A DNA stretch of 64,000 nt from Cupriavidus necator (GTDB lineage: Bacteria > Pseudomonadota > Gammaproteobacteria > Burkholderiales > Burkholderiaceae), in assembly GCA_022041995.1 (NCBI GenBank), contig CP074381.1, positions 3,844,001-3,908,000 on the forward strand. Direction: 5' to 3'. The notes under the pieces were generated by a model, which ran no database searches, was not told where the DNA came from, and worked only from the letters and a program-made list of their open reading frames with translations. Below, one piece after another: positions 45,571 through 56,121 of this stretch; positions within the stretch are counted from its first letter, which is position 1; each line of letters begins with the position of its first letter. Both the position numbers and the translations under genes were made by a program.

Positions 45571-46238
45571 TTGGCACCTCCTGCCTTGGCTGCCGCAGCG
45601 GCTGCCGCGGCCTTGCGCTGCGCGGCCTGCTCGTCCGGGTCGAGCGCGCGGTAGGCCATCGCCACCGCCTCCATCGACATCGCGCCATCCTTGGTATTGG
45701 CCAGCTGCAGGTTCTGCATCGACACGATCCGCGACAGTGCCGCCACGTCGGCATTGAACTGCGCCACCTCGTGGTAGCGCCCGGTCACGCGCAGGTTCAC
45801 CGGGATCTCGGCGAAGTAGGGCTTGATCACCGCCCCCTGCGGCTTGAACAGCTCGAACTGCAGCCCGCGTGCGACGCCGGCGTGGTTGACGTCGGCCAGC
45901 AGTGCGTCCATCTCGGCCTTGTTGGGCAGTTGCCGCTCGAGCAGCGCCACGCGCTGCTCCACCTGCTTCTTCTGCTCGCGCAGTGCGTCCAGGTTGGCCA
46001 CCTGCGCCACCTTGGACTGGTACGCCTGCTTCAGGCTTTCCTGCTCCTGGCGCTGGCGGTCGAGTTCGTCGAACTTGGCGCCCCAGTAGAACTGCCAGCC
46101 CAGCAGCAGCACCACGGCCGCGGCCAGCACCGCGAACAGCACGCGCGGCGCGGCCGGCCACGTCTCCGGTTCGCTCAGGTTGAGCCCGCGGAACTGGCCG
46201 GTCAGGTCGGCCAGGTTGATTTCAGTATTGAGCGCCAT
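45567..46238 (-). CDS. pilO: type IV pilus inner-membrane protein PilO
   Basis: 223 residues: one membrane helix (PRVLFAVLAAAVVLLLGWQFYW), a coiled coil (~residues 70-115) and a ferredoxin-like periplasmic domain (FAEIPVNLRVTGRYHEVAQF). It ends in an Ala-rich tail. Partner of PilN. Begins two bases after the pilN stop. Confidence 0.95.
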   Translation of the reverse strand: MALNTEINLADLTGQFRGLNLSEPETWPAAPRVLFAVLAAAVVLLLGWQFYWGAKFDELDRQRQEQESLKQAYQSKVAQVANLDALREQKKQVEQRVALLERQLPNKAEMDALLADVNHAGVARGLQFELFKPQGAVIKPYFAEIPVNLRVTGRYHEVAQFNADVAALSRIVSMQNLQLANTKDGAMSMEAVAMAYRALDPDEQAAQRKAAAAAAAAKAGGAK

Positions 46239-46240
46239 GG

Positions 46241-46900
46241 TCAGGCCTTTCCGGCTGCGGGTGCGGGAACTGGGGCGGCTGCGGGTGCGGAGGCGCCCGG
46301 CACGGCCTTCTTGCCGTCGACCGCCGCTGCCGGCGCGCGGTACACGAAGCGCATCGAGAAGTCGAACAACCGGCGCTGCTCGCGCAGGTTGTTGGTCATG
46401 GTGACGGCCTTGGATTCGACCAGTTCGGCCTTGTCCAGCCAGGCCACCCCGCTCAGGTTGCGCAGCAGCTCGGAAATGCGCTCGTTGGACTGCGCCACGC
46501 CCGCGATGGTGAAGGCCTCGCCGGTCTGCTTCAGGCTGGTCAGGTAGACGCCTTCGGGCACCTGCCGCACCAGTTCCTCAAGCAGCTGCACCGGGCGGTT
46601 GCGCTCGGTCTGCAGGCTTTCAACGGCCTTCTGGCGCTGCAGCAGCGCGTCGATGTCCTTCTTCAGGTTGTTGACCTCGCGGATCTGCCCGTCCAGCTTG
46701 GCGTTCTCAGTGCTCAATACCTGATTGAGTGCGAGCACCGAAGCGACGCGCCCGTCGATATAGTAGCCGCCCAGCAGCACCACGGCGGCGCCAGCCACTG
46801 CGGCGCCGGCCAGCATCGTATAGACCTTCTTGCGGCGTGCTGCCTTGCGGGCTTCGTGGTAAGGCAGCAGGTTGACCGAAGGCAGTGTGTTCATGGACAT
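46241..46900 (-). CDS. pilN: type IV pilus assembly protein PilN
   Basis: 219 residues. The N-terminal NLLPYHEARKAARR contacts PilM in the cytoplasm; then a membrane helix ([20 protein letters not shown]), a coiled coil and a ferredoxin-like fold. The C-terminus is Ala/Pro-rich. The ATG two codons downstream is an alternative start. Confidence 0.95.
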   Translation of the reverse strand: MSMNTLPSVNLLPYHEARKAARRKKVYTMLAGAAVAGAAVVLLGGYYIDGRVASVLALNQVLSTENAKLDGQIREVNNLKKDIDALLQRQKAVESLQTERNRPVQLLEELVRQVPEGVYLTSLKQTGEAFTIAGVAQSNERISELLRNLSGVAWLDKAELVESKAVTMTNNLREQRRLFDFSMRFVYRAPAAAVDGKKAVPGASAPAAAPVPAPAAGKA

Positions 46901-46917
46901 CTGATGCCTCCGGTGCG

Positions 46918-48003
46918 TTATTGCAGGCCGCGCAGGGCCAGGCCGGCACTGACGATGTACGCCGGCAAGTCGCGCTGCAGGTAGCGCTCGTTGACCTTGG
47001 CGTTGGTCGCCATATTGGCGAACGGGTTCGCCAGCGTGGTGGTGATCTTGGTCTGGTGCTGGATCGCCGATTGCACGCCGAGCAGCGACGCGTGCCCGCC
47101 CGAGAGCAGGATCTCGTCGACCCGGCCCAGGCTGGAACTGGCGATGAAGTTGCCGACCGCGGACTGCACTTCCATCGCCAGTGCATCCAGCGACGGCTTG
47201 AGCAACTGCGCGCGCCAGGCTTCAGGCAGCGTGTTCTTGCGCTTCTTGATCTCGGCCTTGAGCGCGTCGAGGGTGAACATGCGCGCCGCACTCTGCGTGA
47301 GCTGGTCGCCGTAGCTGTTCAGCGGCTGCTCGTAGAGTTCTTTCCAGCCCTGGTAGAAGATCGCCTTGGAACGGCTGCCGCCCAGATGGATCACCGCCAC
47401 CACCGGCAGCGCGCGCGCATCGGCCTCGGGCATCTCGTGCGGCACGCCCAGCATCTGCACGACCGAGCGCTGCACCGCGTATTCCTCGACATCCATGACC
47501 TGGGGCTTGAGCCCGGCCATCTCGGCCGCGGTCACGCGCTCCTGCACACGGTCGCTGTTGGCCGCCGTGACGCGCACACCGATACCGCCCTCGGTTTCGC
47601 TGGGGCCGATCACGGCGAAGTCGAAGTTGACCGCCTGCGACGGCGGATAAAGCCGGTGTGCCTCGGATTCGACCTGGGAATACAGCTCGTCTTCGGACAG
47701 GTTGTCCGGCAGGCTGACCGTTTGCGATTCCGTCAGCATGGAGGGCACGCCCAGCACCACGTCCTTCGAACGGATGCCGGCCTTGCCCAGCGCGCGTTTA
47801 AGCGCGATCCCGACGGCCTCGATATTGATGACGTTGCCATCGGCAACGGCGTTGCGGTCCAGCAGTTCGCTGGCGCATTTTTCCAGCCGATAGTCTTGCC
47901 TGCTGCCCCCGACGGACAGCTCGACGACCTTGACACTGGACGACCCGATATCTACGCCGACCGTAGTCCGGCGAAGCAGCCCCGACAAAATGCCCCGACG
48001 CAA
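46918..48003 (-). CDS. pilM: type IV pilus assembly ATPase-like protein PilM
   Basis: 361 residues of the actin-like fold: VGVDIGSSSVKVVELS and VAVIHLGGSRSKAIF for nucleotide binding, then LSGGHASLLGVQ. The start is a TTG at 48001-48003, chosen because AGGGGG sits eight bases upstream on the minus strand and no ATG gives the full N-terminus. It is the cytoplasmic ring component that recruits PilN. First gene of pilMNOPQ. Confidence 0.94.
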   Translation of the reverse strand: MRRGILSGLLRRTTVGVDIGSSSVKVVELSVGGSRQDYRLEKCASELLDRNAVADGNVINIEAVGIALKRALGKAGIRSKDVVLGVPSMLTESQTVSLPDNLSEDELYSQVESEAHRLYPPSQAVNFDFAVIGPSETEGGIGVRVTAANSDRVQERVTAAEMAGLKPQVMDVEEYAVQRSVVQMLGVPHEMPEADARALPVVAVIHLGGSRSKAIFYQGWKELYEQPLNSYGDQLTQSAARMFTLDALKAEIKKRKNTLPEAWRAQLLKPSLDALAMEVQSAVGNFIASSSLGRVDEILLSGGHASLLGVQSAIQHQTKITTTLANPFANMATNAKVNERYLQRDLPAYIVSAGLALRGLQ

Positions 48004-48392
48004 GGTGTGACCCCCTGACTTTTGAACTCGCCCCCGGCTTGAACGCTCTAATCGGGCGAGCCTTGTTTCTTGAATGAAACGTTTGCTCTTTTATGTTGGT
48101 CGATTCTCACAAAATCCGGCATCGGTGGCAATGTGCCGAACTGGCGCCGAGTTCTTTTTGAGAAGCCCCTCGCCAATCCGTTGCCAAAACCCCACGGTCG
48201 TCGGGTTCCCTTCCGTGCGCGCTTGTGCGCCCGCCCGTACGCCTTTAGCTGCACGCAACAGCGCCGTGCATGCCAGCATTCGCCACATTACATCTTGTAA
48301 CAGCGCGATAGCGGCGCCCGCACCACTGTACGCCCGGGCGGGCCGATGCCGGAAGATATAATCCCGGGCACCCCTGACTAGGTATTTCCCTT
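48004..48392. other. divergent regulatory region between pilM and ponA
   Basis: 389 bases without a credible gene. It must hold the promoters of pilMNOPQ (minus) and ponA (plus). The part nearest pilM (48060-48130) is AT-richer, but I cannot assign boxes with confidence. Confidence 0.5.
48357..48362 (+). promoter_or_regulatory. -10 box of ponA
   Basis: A perfect TATAAT 30 bases before the ponA ATG. No clear -35 hexamer precedes it at 16-18 bases. Confidence 0.5.
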
Positions 48393-50765
48393 ATGGCCAC
48401 CGCACAACACAAGTCCCACCCTGCCCGCCGCTCAATCTGGGCGCGGCTCATGTTCGGGGCGGTCGGACTGGTTGTCGCCGGAGCCGTCGTGATCGCGCTG
48501 CTGCTTGGCTACGCGCTGCTGGTGGCTGCGCCCAACCTGCCATCGCTGGACACCATCACCGACTACCGGCCCAAGATCCCGCTTCGCATCTACACCGCGG
48601 ACAATGTGCTGATCGGTGAATTCGGCGAAGAGCGGCGCAATTTCGTGCCCATCGCCGAGATTCCGGACGTGATGAAAAAGGCGGTCCTGGCGATCGAGGA
48701 CGACCGCTTCTACGAGCACGGCGGCGTCGACTTCGTCGGCGTGTTGCGCGCCGGCCTGGCCAACCTGCGCGGCGGGCTGTCGCAGGGCGCCTCCACCATC
48801 ACCATGCAGGTGGCGCGCAACTTCTTCCTGTCCAGCGAGAAGACCTACACGCGCAAGATCTACGAGATGCTGCTGGCGTACAAGATCGAGGCCAACCTGA
48901 ACAAGGACCAGATCCTCGAGCTGTACATGAACCAGATCTACCTGGGGCAGCGCGCCTATGGCTTCGACAGCGCCGCGCGCGCGTACTTCGGCAAATCGGT
49001 GCGTGACGTGACGCCGGCCGAGGCCGCCATGCTGGCCGGCCTGCCCAAGGCGCCGTCGGCGTACAACCCGGTGGTCAATCCGCGCCGCGCCAAGGTGCGC
49101 CAGGAGTACATCCTGCAGCGCATGCGCGACCTGGGCTATATCACGCCCGACCAGTACGAGCAGGCCGTGCATGCCGAGCTGAAGGTGCGCACCGAGGGCA
49201 ACGAGTTCTCGACCCACGCCGAGTACGTCGCCGAAATCGTGCGCCAGCTGATGTACGCGCAGTACCGCGAAGAAACCTACACGCGCGGCCTGACGGTCTA
49301 CACCACGCTGACCAAGCCGGACCAGGACGCCGCCTATGAGTCGGTGCGCAGCGGCATCATGAACTACGAGCGCAAGCACGGCTACCGCGGCCCCGAGGCC
49401 TTTATCGACCTGCCCACCGACCCGGCCGAGCGCGAGCAGGCCATCGACGATGCGCTGGTCGAGCACCCCGGCAGCGGCGACCTGCGCTCCGCCGTGGTCA
49501 CCAGCGTGTCGGCCAGGCAGGTAAAGGCAACGCTGCTGTCCGGCGAAGTGGCAACCATCGAAGGACCGGCGCTGCGCTTTATCTCGCCGTCGCTGTCGTC
49601 CAATGCGCAACCCAAGATGAAGATGCGCCCCGGCGCGGTCATCCGCGTGACCCAGGACGAGAAAGGCAACTGGTCGGTGACCCAGCTGCCGGAAGTGGCC
49701 GCGGCGTTCGTGTCGATCAACCCCCAGGACGGCGAGATCCGTTCGATGGTGGGCGGCTTCGACTTCAACCGCAACAAGTTCAACCACGTGACCCAGGCCT
49801 GGCGCCAGCCGGGTTCCAGCTTCAAGCCGTTCATTTACTCGGCCGCGCTGGAAAAGGGCTTCTCGCCGGCCACTGTGATCAACGACGCACCGCTGACGAT
49901 CGGCCCTGATACCGGCGGCCAAGTGTGGGAACCGAAGAACTATGACGGCCGCTTCGAGGGCCCGATGACCATGCGCCGCGCGCTGGCCAAGTCCAAGAAC
50001 CTGGTCTCGGTGCGGATCCTGCGCGCGATCGGCACGCAGTACGCGCAGGACTACATCACGCGCTTTGGCTTCGAGGCCGACAAGCACCCGGCCTACCTGC
50101 CGATGGCGCTGGGCTCGGGCGCCGTGACGCCGCTGCAGATGGCGGGCGCGTACTCGGTGTTCGCCAACGGCGGCTACCGCGTCAACCCGTACCTGATCCA
50201 GAAGGTGGTGGACGCGCGCGGCAACGTGATCTCCGAAACCCAGCCGCAGCGCGCCGGCACCGACGCCGTGCGCGTGCTGGACGCACGCACCGCCTTTATC
50301 GCCGACACCATGCTGCGCGACGTGGTGCGCATGGGCACCGCCAACCCCGCCAAGCAGCGCCTGGGCCGCAACGACCTGGCGGGCAAGACCGGCACCACCA
50401 ACGACGCGGTCGATGCCTGGTTCGCCGGCTACACGCCCAACCTGGTGGCGATCGCCTGGATGGGCTACGACCAGCCCAAGAGCCTGGGCGTGCGCGAGAC
50501 CGGTGGCGGCCTGGCCCTGCCGATCTGGGTGGGCTACATGAGCAAGGCGCTCAAGGGCGTGCCGGAGTCGCCCGAGCGCCCTGCGCCCGAAGGCGTGCTG
50601 ATGGTGGGCGGCGACTGGACCTTCGAAGAAAACGCCGGCGGCGCCGGGGTGGCTTCGGTGGGCCTGGGCGATCCGTGGCCGGGCAAGCCGGAGGAATCGG
50701 CCACCGCGCCGGCCGACACCGAGGGCGAGAAGAAGAAGATCCTGGAGATGTTCGGCGGCGCCTGA
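48393..50765 (+). CDS. ponA: penicillin-binding protein 1A (bifunctional transglycosylase/transpeptidase)
   Basis: 790 residues. A signal-anchor helix (~20-45), the GT51 transglycosylase with AIEDDRFYEHGGVDFVG, GASTITMQVARNFFL and EILELYMNQIYLGQRAYG-type motifs, a linker/OB-like insert and the transpeptidase with SSFK (QPGSSFKPFIYS), SKN (AKSKNLVS) and KTG (AGKTGTTND). It polymerises and crosslinks peptidoglycan. Opposite strand to pilMNOPQ, as in Pseudomonas and other beta-proteobacteria. Confidence 0.97.
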   Translation: MATAQHKSHPARRSIWARLMFGAVGLVVAGAVVIALLLGYALLVAAPNLPSLDTITDYRPKIPLRIYTADNVLIGEFGEERRNFVPIAEIPDVMKKAVLAIEDDRFYEHGGVDFVGVLRAGLANLRGGLSQGASTITMQVARNFFLSSEKTYTRKIYEMLLAYKIEANLNKDQILELYMNQIYLGQRAYGFDSAARAYFGKSVRDVTPAEAAMLAGLPKAPSAYNPVVNPRRAKVRQEYILQRMRDLGYITPDQYEQAVHAELKVRTEGNEFSTHAEYVAEIVRQLMYAQYREETYTRGLTVYTTLTKPDQDAAYESVRSGIMNYERKHGYRGPEAFIDLPTDPAEREQAIDDALVEHPGSGDLRSAVVTSVSARQVKATLLSGEVATIEGPALRFISPSLSSNAQPKMKMRPGAVIRVTQDEKGNWSVTQLPEVAAAFVSINPQDGEIRSMVGGFDFNRNKFNHVTQAWRQPGSSFKPFIYSAALEKGFSPATVINDAPLTIGPDTGGQVWEPKNYDGRFEGPMTMRRALAKSKNLVSVRILRAIGTQYAQDYITRFGFEADKHPAYLPMALGSGAVTPLQMAGAYSVFANGGYRVNPYLIQKVVDARGNVISETQPQRAGTDAVRVLDARTAFIADTMLRDVVRMGTANPAKQRLGRNDLAGKTGTTNDAVDAWFAGYTPNLVAIAWMGYDQPKSLGVRETGGGLALPIWVGYMSKALKGVPESPERPAPEGVLMVGGDWTFEENAGGAGVASVGLGDPWPGKPEESATAPADTEGEKKKILEMFGGA

Positions 50766-50785
50766 CCACGGCCGCCAGACAGCAG

Positions 50786-50815
50786 AAAGCCGGCCAAGAG
50801 GCCGGCTTTTCTTTT
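50786..50815. terminator. terminator between ponA and cyaY
   Basis: Arms AAAGCCGGCC/GGCCGGCTTT with a short loop, then TCTTTTG on the plus strand. It sits between convergent genes. Confidence 0.9.
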
Positions 50816-50836
50816 GCCCGCGAGGCAGGCTTTGCG

Positions 50837-51171
50837 TCAGCCCAGCCTGAGGGCCGCGCCAGCCTGCTCGCTGACGTAGCCCGACAGCGCCGCATACAGC
50901 TCGCCGCCGTTGCGGGTGTCGATCCAGCGCTCGCCGTCGCGGCGGAAGTGGAAGCCGCCGGCGCGCGCGGCCACCCACAGTTCCTGCATCGGCGCCTGGC
51001 TATTGATGATGATCTTGGTGCCGTTCTCGAACTCCAGCTCCATCACGTTGCCAGTGCGGCTGATCTCAATATCGGCGTCGGCCGCGTCAGCGGCCGACTC
51101 GACCGTGGCTTCGATGCGGTCCAGCTCCTGCGTGGCCAGGGCCAGGAACTCGCTTTCGCTCAGGGGGGCAT
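50837..51171 (-). pseudogene. cyaY: frataxin-like iron-binding protein CyaY, single-base frameshift after the start
   Basis: From the ATG at 51169-51171 the reading is Met-Pro-Pro-stop. One extra base in the C-run (plus 51163-51168) gives MPPLSESEFLALATQELD and continues through DADIEISRTGN into VMELEFENGTKIIINSQAPMQELWVAARAGGFHF to a 111-residue CyaY of normal length. In the working frame no ATG, GTG or TTG lies between the preceding stop and the C-run, so intact translation needs the missing base. The remaining 69-residue frame lacks the acidic helix 1 that binds iron. Frataxin regulates Fe-S cluster assembly. Confidence 0.9.
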
Positions 51172-51316
51172 GCTAAACTCCGAGACCGCCGTTGCCGCCG
51201 CTGCCCGGACCGGGCGTACGTGGCGCGAACGGCTTTTTTGTTAAGAATCCTTCGGATGCCCTGCCGTTGCGCGCCGGGCCATCCAACGCCTTGCCAACAG
51301 CCTAAAGGACGACCCG

Positions 51317-51550
51317 ATGCTGCGTCGTGTTGCGATTGTATCGGCGTTTGCCGCCGCCCTTGCGATGCCCCTACTGGGCGGATGCGGCATCCGCGGGCCG
51401 CTGACCATGCCCAAAGTGCCACCCGAGCCGACCCCGCCAACCGTGACGGATCCGGGCCTGGGCCGCGCCGATGCCATGCCGGCCCCGCCCGCCACCCCAG
51501 CCCCCGCCACGCAACCGGCCTCGTCCCCTGCCGCTCCCATCACCCGATAA
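51317..51550 (+). CDS. lptM: LptM-type small lipoprotein (YifL-like)
   Basis: 77 residues. Lipobox LLGGC (Cys23) followed directly by GIRGPLTMPK, the conserved LptM motif (C-G-x-x-G-P-L). The rest is Pro/Ala-rich. LptM helps assemble the LptD LPS translocon. It is placed just before lysA, as in E. coli relatives (cyaY-yifL-dapF) and Burkholderiaceae. Confidence 0.9.
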   Translation: MLRRVAIVSAFAAALAMPLLGGCGIRGPLTMPKVPPEPTPPTVTDPGLGRADAMPAPPATPAPATQPASSPAAPITR

Positions 51551-51552
51551 CC

Positions 51553-52812
51553 ATGACCGCATTCTTCCATCGCCAGGACGGCGCGCTTGCCGTCGAGCAG
51601 GTGCCGCTGGCGCGCATTGCCGCTGAATTCGGCACGCCGACCTATGTGTACTCGCGCGCGGCGCTGAGCGCCGCCTACCAGGCCTACGCCGCCGCCTGCA
51701 AGGGCCGCAAGGCGCAGGTCCAGTACGCCATGAAGGCAAACTCAAACCTGGCGGTGCTGCAGGTGTTTGCCAAGCTCGGTGCCGGCTTCGACATCGTCTC
51801 GGGCGGCGAGCTCAAGCGCGTGCTGGCCGCCGGCGGTGACCCGCGCAAAGTGGTGTTCTCCGGCGTGGGCAAGAGCGCGGCGGAAATGGAACTGGCGCTG
51901 GCACACGAGGTGCGCTGCTTCAATGTCGAGTCGATCCCCGAGCTGGACCGCCTGAACGAAGTCGCCGGCCGCGTGGGCAAGCGTGCGCGCGTGTCGCTGC
52001 GCATCAACCCGGACGTGGATGCCAAGACGCACCCGTATATCTCCACCGGCCTGAAGGGCAACAAGTTCGGCATCGCCTTCGAGGACGTGCTGCCGACCTA
52101 CCGCGCCGCGGCCGCGCTGCCGCACCTGGAGGTGACCGGCATCGACTGCCATATCGGTTCGCAGATCACCGAGGTCGAGCCCTACCTGGAAGCGCTGGAC
52201 AAGGTGCTGGACGTGGTCGAGGCGTTGGAACGAGAAGGCATCAGCCTGGAACATATCGACGTAGGCGGCGGTCTGGGCATCACCTACACCGACGAAACCC
52301 CGCCGGACATCACCGGCTTTGCCACCACGCTGCTGGAACGCGTGGCCGCGCGCGGCCACGGCCACCGCGAAGTGCTGTTCGAGCCGGGCCGATCGCTGGT
52401 GGGCAACGCCGGCGTGCTGCTGACGCAGGTGGAGTTCCTCAAGCCCGGCGCGGCCAAGAACTTCTGCATCGTCGATGCCGCCATGAATGACCTGGCACGC
52501 CCGGCGATGTACGAGGCCTACCACCGCATCGAGCCGGTGGTGCTGCGCGACGCGCAAGCGGTGACCTACGACATCGTCGGCCCGGTGTGCGAATCCGGCG
52601 ACTGGCTGGGCCGCGACCGCGCGCTGGCGGCGCAGCCGGGCGACCTGCTGGCAGTGATGTCGGCCGGCGCCTACGGCTTCACCATGAGCTCAAACTACAA
52701 TACCCGCCCGCGCGCCGCCGAAGTGATGGTCGATGGCGCCAGGGTGCACCTGGTGCGCGAGCGCGAACTGGTCGAGGACCTGTTCCGCGACGAACGCCTG
52801 CTGCAGGACTAA
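51553..52812 (+). CDS. lysA: diaminopimelate decarboxylase
   Basis: The start is the ATG at 51553 ([17 protein letters not shown]), two bases after the lptM stop; 419 residues. Fold type III PLP barrel with Lys61 in QYAMKANSN, the GGGLGITY loop and [11 protein letters not shown] at the active site. It makes lysine from meso-DAP. The longer upstream frame overlaps lptM and is rejected. Confidence 0.97.
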   Translation: MTAFFHRQDGALAVEQVPLARIAAEFGTPTYVYSRAALSAAYQAYAAACKGRKAQVQYAMKANSNLAVLQVFAKLGAGFDIVSGGELKRVLAAGGDPRKVVFSGVGKSAAEMELALAHEVRCFNVESIPELDRLNEVAGRVGKRARVSLRINPDVDAKTHPYISTGLKGNKFGIAFEDVLPTYRAAAALPHLEVTGIDCHIGSQITEVEPYLEALDKVLDVVEALEREGISLEHIDVGGGLGITYTDETPPDITGFATTLLERVAARGHGHREVLFEPGRSLVGNAGVLLTQVEFLKPGAAKNFCIVDAAMNDLARPAMYEAYHRIEPVVLRDAQAVTYDIVGPVCESGDWLGRDRALAAQPGDLLAVMSAGAYGFTMSSNYNTRPRAAEVMVDGARVHLVRERELVEDLFRDERLLQD

Positions 52813-52831
52813 TTCCCAAAGCCCGGCCCGC

Positions 52832-53515
52832 CTACGCGGCGGGCTGGCGCGCCCCCGCGGCCGGCTTGCGCAGCCGCCACCACAGCCGCATCCCCAGCAG
52901 CACGAACACCACCGCCGCATAGATCGATACTTCGCCGAAGTCGTTCTTGCCCGCCTTGTGCCACCAGTAGTGCAGGATGGCCAGCACGGCGATCGCATAG
53001 ACCAGCTTGTGCAGCGCCTGCCAGCGCTTGCCGCCCAGCCAGCGCACCATGCCGTTGGTCGAAGTCAGCGCCAGCGGGATCATCAGCATGAAGGCGGTGA
53101 ACCCAACCGTGATGAAGGGCCGCTTGTACACGTCCTTGATCATGTACGCGAGGTCAAACCCGCGGTCCACGCCGATCCACAGCAGGAAGTGCTGCAGGCC
53201 GTAGAAGAACGCGAACAGGCCCAGCATGCGCCGCAGCTTGATCAGCCAGTTCCAGCCGGTGAGGCGGCGCAGCGGGGTGATGGTCAGCGTCAGGCACAGC
53301 ATCACCAGCGTCCAGGTGCCGGTGGAGCGCGTAACGAATTCCAGGGGATTGGCGCCGAACTGTTCGGTGGCGCCCAGGTACAGCAGCCGCACGAACGGCA
53401 ACAGTGCCAGCAGCCAGAGCGCGAGCTTGAGCGTGCGCACGCGCTGCGGCGACAGCGAGGCCAGGCCCGCCGGCTTGCGCGCCGCGGCCGCGGCGCTGGT
53501 GGAAGAGGTAGCCAT
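52832..53515 (-). CDS. msrQ: heme-binding membrane subunit MsrQ of the periplasmic Met-sulfoxide reductase
   Basis: The start is the ATG at 53513-53515 (MATSSTSAAAA); 227 residues. Six membrane helices of the ferric-reductase-like family, with heme histidines in FYGLQHFLLWIGV and KRWQALHKLVYAIAVLAILHYWWHK. It feeds electrons to MsrP. It follows msrP after 14 bases. Confidence 0.95.
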   Translation of the reverse strand: MATSSTSAAAAARKPAGLASLSPQRVRTLKLALWLLALLPFVRLLYLGATEQFGANPLEFVTRSTGTWTLVMLCLTLTITPLRRLTGWNWLIKLRRMLGLFAFFYGLQHFLLWIGVDRGFDLAYMIKDVYKRPFITVGFTAFMLMIPLALTSTNGMVRWLGGKRWQALHKLVYAIAVLAILHYWWHKAGKNDFGEVSIYAAVVFVLLGMRLWWRLRKPAAGARQPAA

Positions 53516-53529
53516 GCGCCCGCCTTGCA

Positions 53530-54531
<1,002 letters not shown>

Positions 54532-54709
54532 GGTTTTCCTCGTTGCCTGGCCGTGCCGGCGCCGGTCGCGCCCACACTCTTGCAGGATTGGACTCTGGGC
54601 TTGGTCGGAGAGTGCGGGCCAGTCCTGACAGTTTTTTTGCCTGCGTCGGAATGCCGCGGGTCATGAGGCGTCAGGCGCACGCAGTGTGCCGCCGGCACCT
54701 CGCGCCCGG

Positions 54710-55552
54710 CTATCCGCCCTGGTATTGCTGGTACACCACCTGCGCCAGCGTCAGCAGCCGCGCCCGTTCCAGCGGGCCCGCCAGCGCAAAGCCCAGGTCG
54801 CGGTCGATCCAGTAGAAGGCCATCATCGGGTCGCGGCCGGCGGCTGGCCGCCTGGTGCCGCCGCCTGGCATGCGCTCGACGCGAAAGCCCGTATCGGGCG
54901 TGCCCTGTGCCATGCGCCGCAGCTGCAGCGACAGGCGCGTGCCATCGTCCGCTTCATACATCAGGATGGCCGACGGGCCGCCTTCGGCCACGCCCAGCCG
55001 GCCGCCGATCAGGTGGAAGCCCTGCGCGCGCAGGTCAGGCACTTGCAGCGCCGTGCCCAGGCGCTTGGACAGCCATGCGATCAGGTGGGCCTCTTCCGTC
55101 GCCGCGACTTCAACCGGGTGGCGCATTTCCGGGGCGTAGACCGCGTGCGTGGCCAGCGCCTCGCGCGCAAAGCGCTCGCCGGGCGCCATCGCCACGGACA
55201 CGCCGCCAAGGCGGCCATGGGCCAGCCAGCCGAGAACGCCGCCGACAGACAGCAGCGCCACCGACGCGCAGGCGGCCGCCAGAGCCATGGTCCAGCGCGG
55301 CCGCCGTGGCCGCGCGGCGTCGCGCCGGCCATCGCCATGCAGCCCGGGCGGCAAGGCCGCGAGCGGCACCGGTTCGTTCAGTATTGGATCCAGCCCCCCG
55401 TGCAGGGCATCGGCCTGCCGGCGCCAGGCGGCAACCTGCGCCGCCGCGTCCGGGTGCTGTGCCAGGTACGCCTCCACGGCGGCGCGGCGCGCGCCGGAAA
55501 GCTGGCCATCGGCGTAGGCGTGGAGATCGGCTTCGTGGATGGCGGACATCAT
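54710..55552 (-). CDS. anti-sigma factor, membrane-bound
   Basis: 280 residues. An N-terminal ASD-like segment (EADLHAYADGQLSGARRAAVEAYLAQHP), one membrane helix (WTMALAAACASVALLSVGGVLGWL) and a periplasmic domain. The HxxxCxxC zinc motif of redox-type anti-sigmas is absent; the only Cys lies in the membrane helix. The ATG overlaps the sigma stop by four bases, so the pair is translationally coupled. Confidence 0.88.
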   Translation of the reverse strand: MMSAIHEADLHAYADGQLSGARRAAVEAYLAQHPDAAAQVAAWRRQADALHGGLDPILNEPVPLAALPPGLHGDGRRDAARPRRPRWTMALAAACASVALLSVGGVLGWLAHGRLGGVSVAMAPGERFAREALATHAVYAPEMRHPVEVAATEEAHLIAWLSKRLGTALQVPDLRAQGFHLIGGRLGVAEGGPSAILMYEADDGTRLSLQLRRMAQGTPDTGFRVERMPGGGTRRPAAGRDPMMAFYWIDRDLGFALAGPLERARLLTLAQVVYQQYQGG

Positions 55553-56091
55553 TTCACCCGCTGCAGGGGCTTGCCGGAAGCTGCCGGCGCGGCAGCGGGC
55601 GCCTTGCCGTCGAGCAGCCGGCGCATCTGCTCTCGCGCCCGCGCCAGGCGTGACATCACCGTGCCCTGCGGCACGTCGAGCACGCGCGCGGCCTCGGCAT
55701 ACGTCAGTTGCTCCAGGCTGACCAGCAGCAGCACCGCGCGCTGCGCCTCCGGCAGTTGCGCCAGCGCCTGCACCAGGTCGCGGCGCAGGCCGGGGTCGTC
55801 AGCGGGCGCGCTGACCTCGGGCAGCGTATCAGTGGTGACCACCAGTTCCTTCCTGCGCACGGTATTCAGGCGCAGGCGGTGCATCAGGGTCAGCAGCCAC
55901 GGCAGCAGGCCATCGGCGCCGTCGCCCCACCAGGCGCCGGGGCGCAGGCGGAAGCGCCAGCGGTAGCGCAGCGCGCGCTCGAGTGTGTCCTGCACCAGGT
56001 CGTCGGCCAGCGCCGCGTCGCCGGTGAGGCCGCGCGCATGGCGCCGCAGCCGCGGCGCCAGCGCGACGAGCTGGCCGTCAAACCCTTCCAT
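55549..56091 (-). CDS. ECF-type RNA polymerase sigma factor
   Basis: 180 residues. Region 2 (LADDLVQDTLERALRYRWRF) and region 4 (QLTYAEAARVLDVPQGTVMSRLARAREQMRRLL) are typical of group 4 sigmas. It is held by the downstream anti-sigma factor. It starts 30 bases after the lipoprotein stop, so the three genes look like one operon. Confidence 0.93.
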   Translation of the reverse strand: MEGFDGQLVALAPRLRRHARGLTGDAALADDLVQDTLERALRYRWRFRLRPGAWWGDGADGLLPWLLTLMHRLRLNTVRRKELVVTTDTLPEVSAPADDPGLRRDLVQALAQLPEAQRAVLLLVSLEQLTYAEAARVLDVPQGTVMSRLARAREQMRRLLDGKAPAAAPAASGKPLQRVK

Positions 56092-56121
56092 GCCGTGGCT
56101 GCGGTGGTGGCTGCTGAAGCG

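Noticed and set aside
45571..46161. Upstream extension of the pilP frame
   Set aside because: It is an out-of-frame reading of pilO; the lipoprotein signal at 45570 sets the start.
48048..48361. Small ORFs between pilM and ponA
   Set aside because: No ribosome binding site or recognisable motif; the region is better explained as divergent promoters.
51220..51552. Longer N-terminus for LysA
   Set aside because: The in-frame upstream sequence overlaps lptM, which has a clear lipobox and LptM motif, and LysA homologues begin at 51553.
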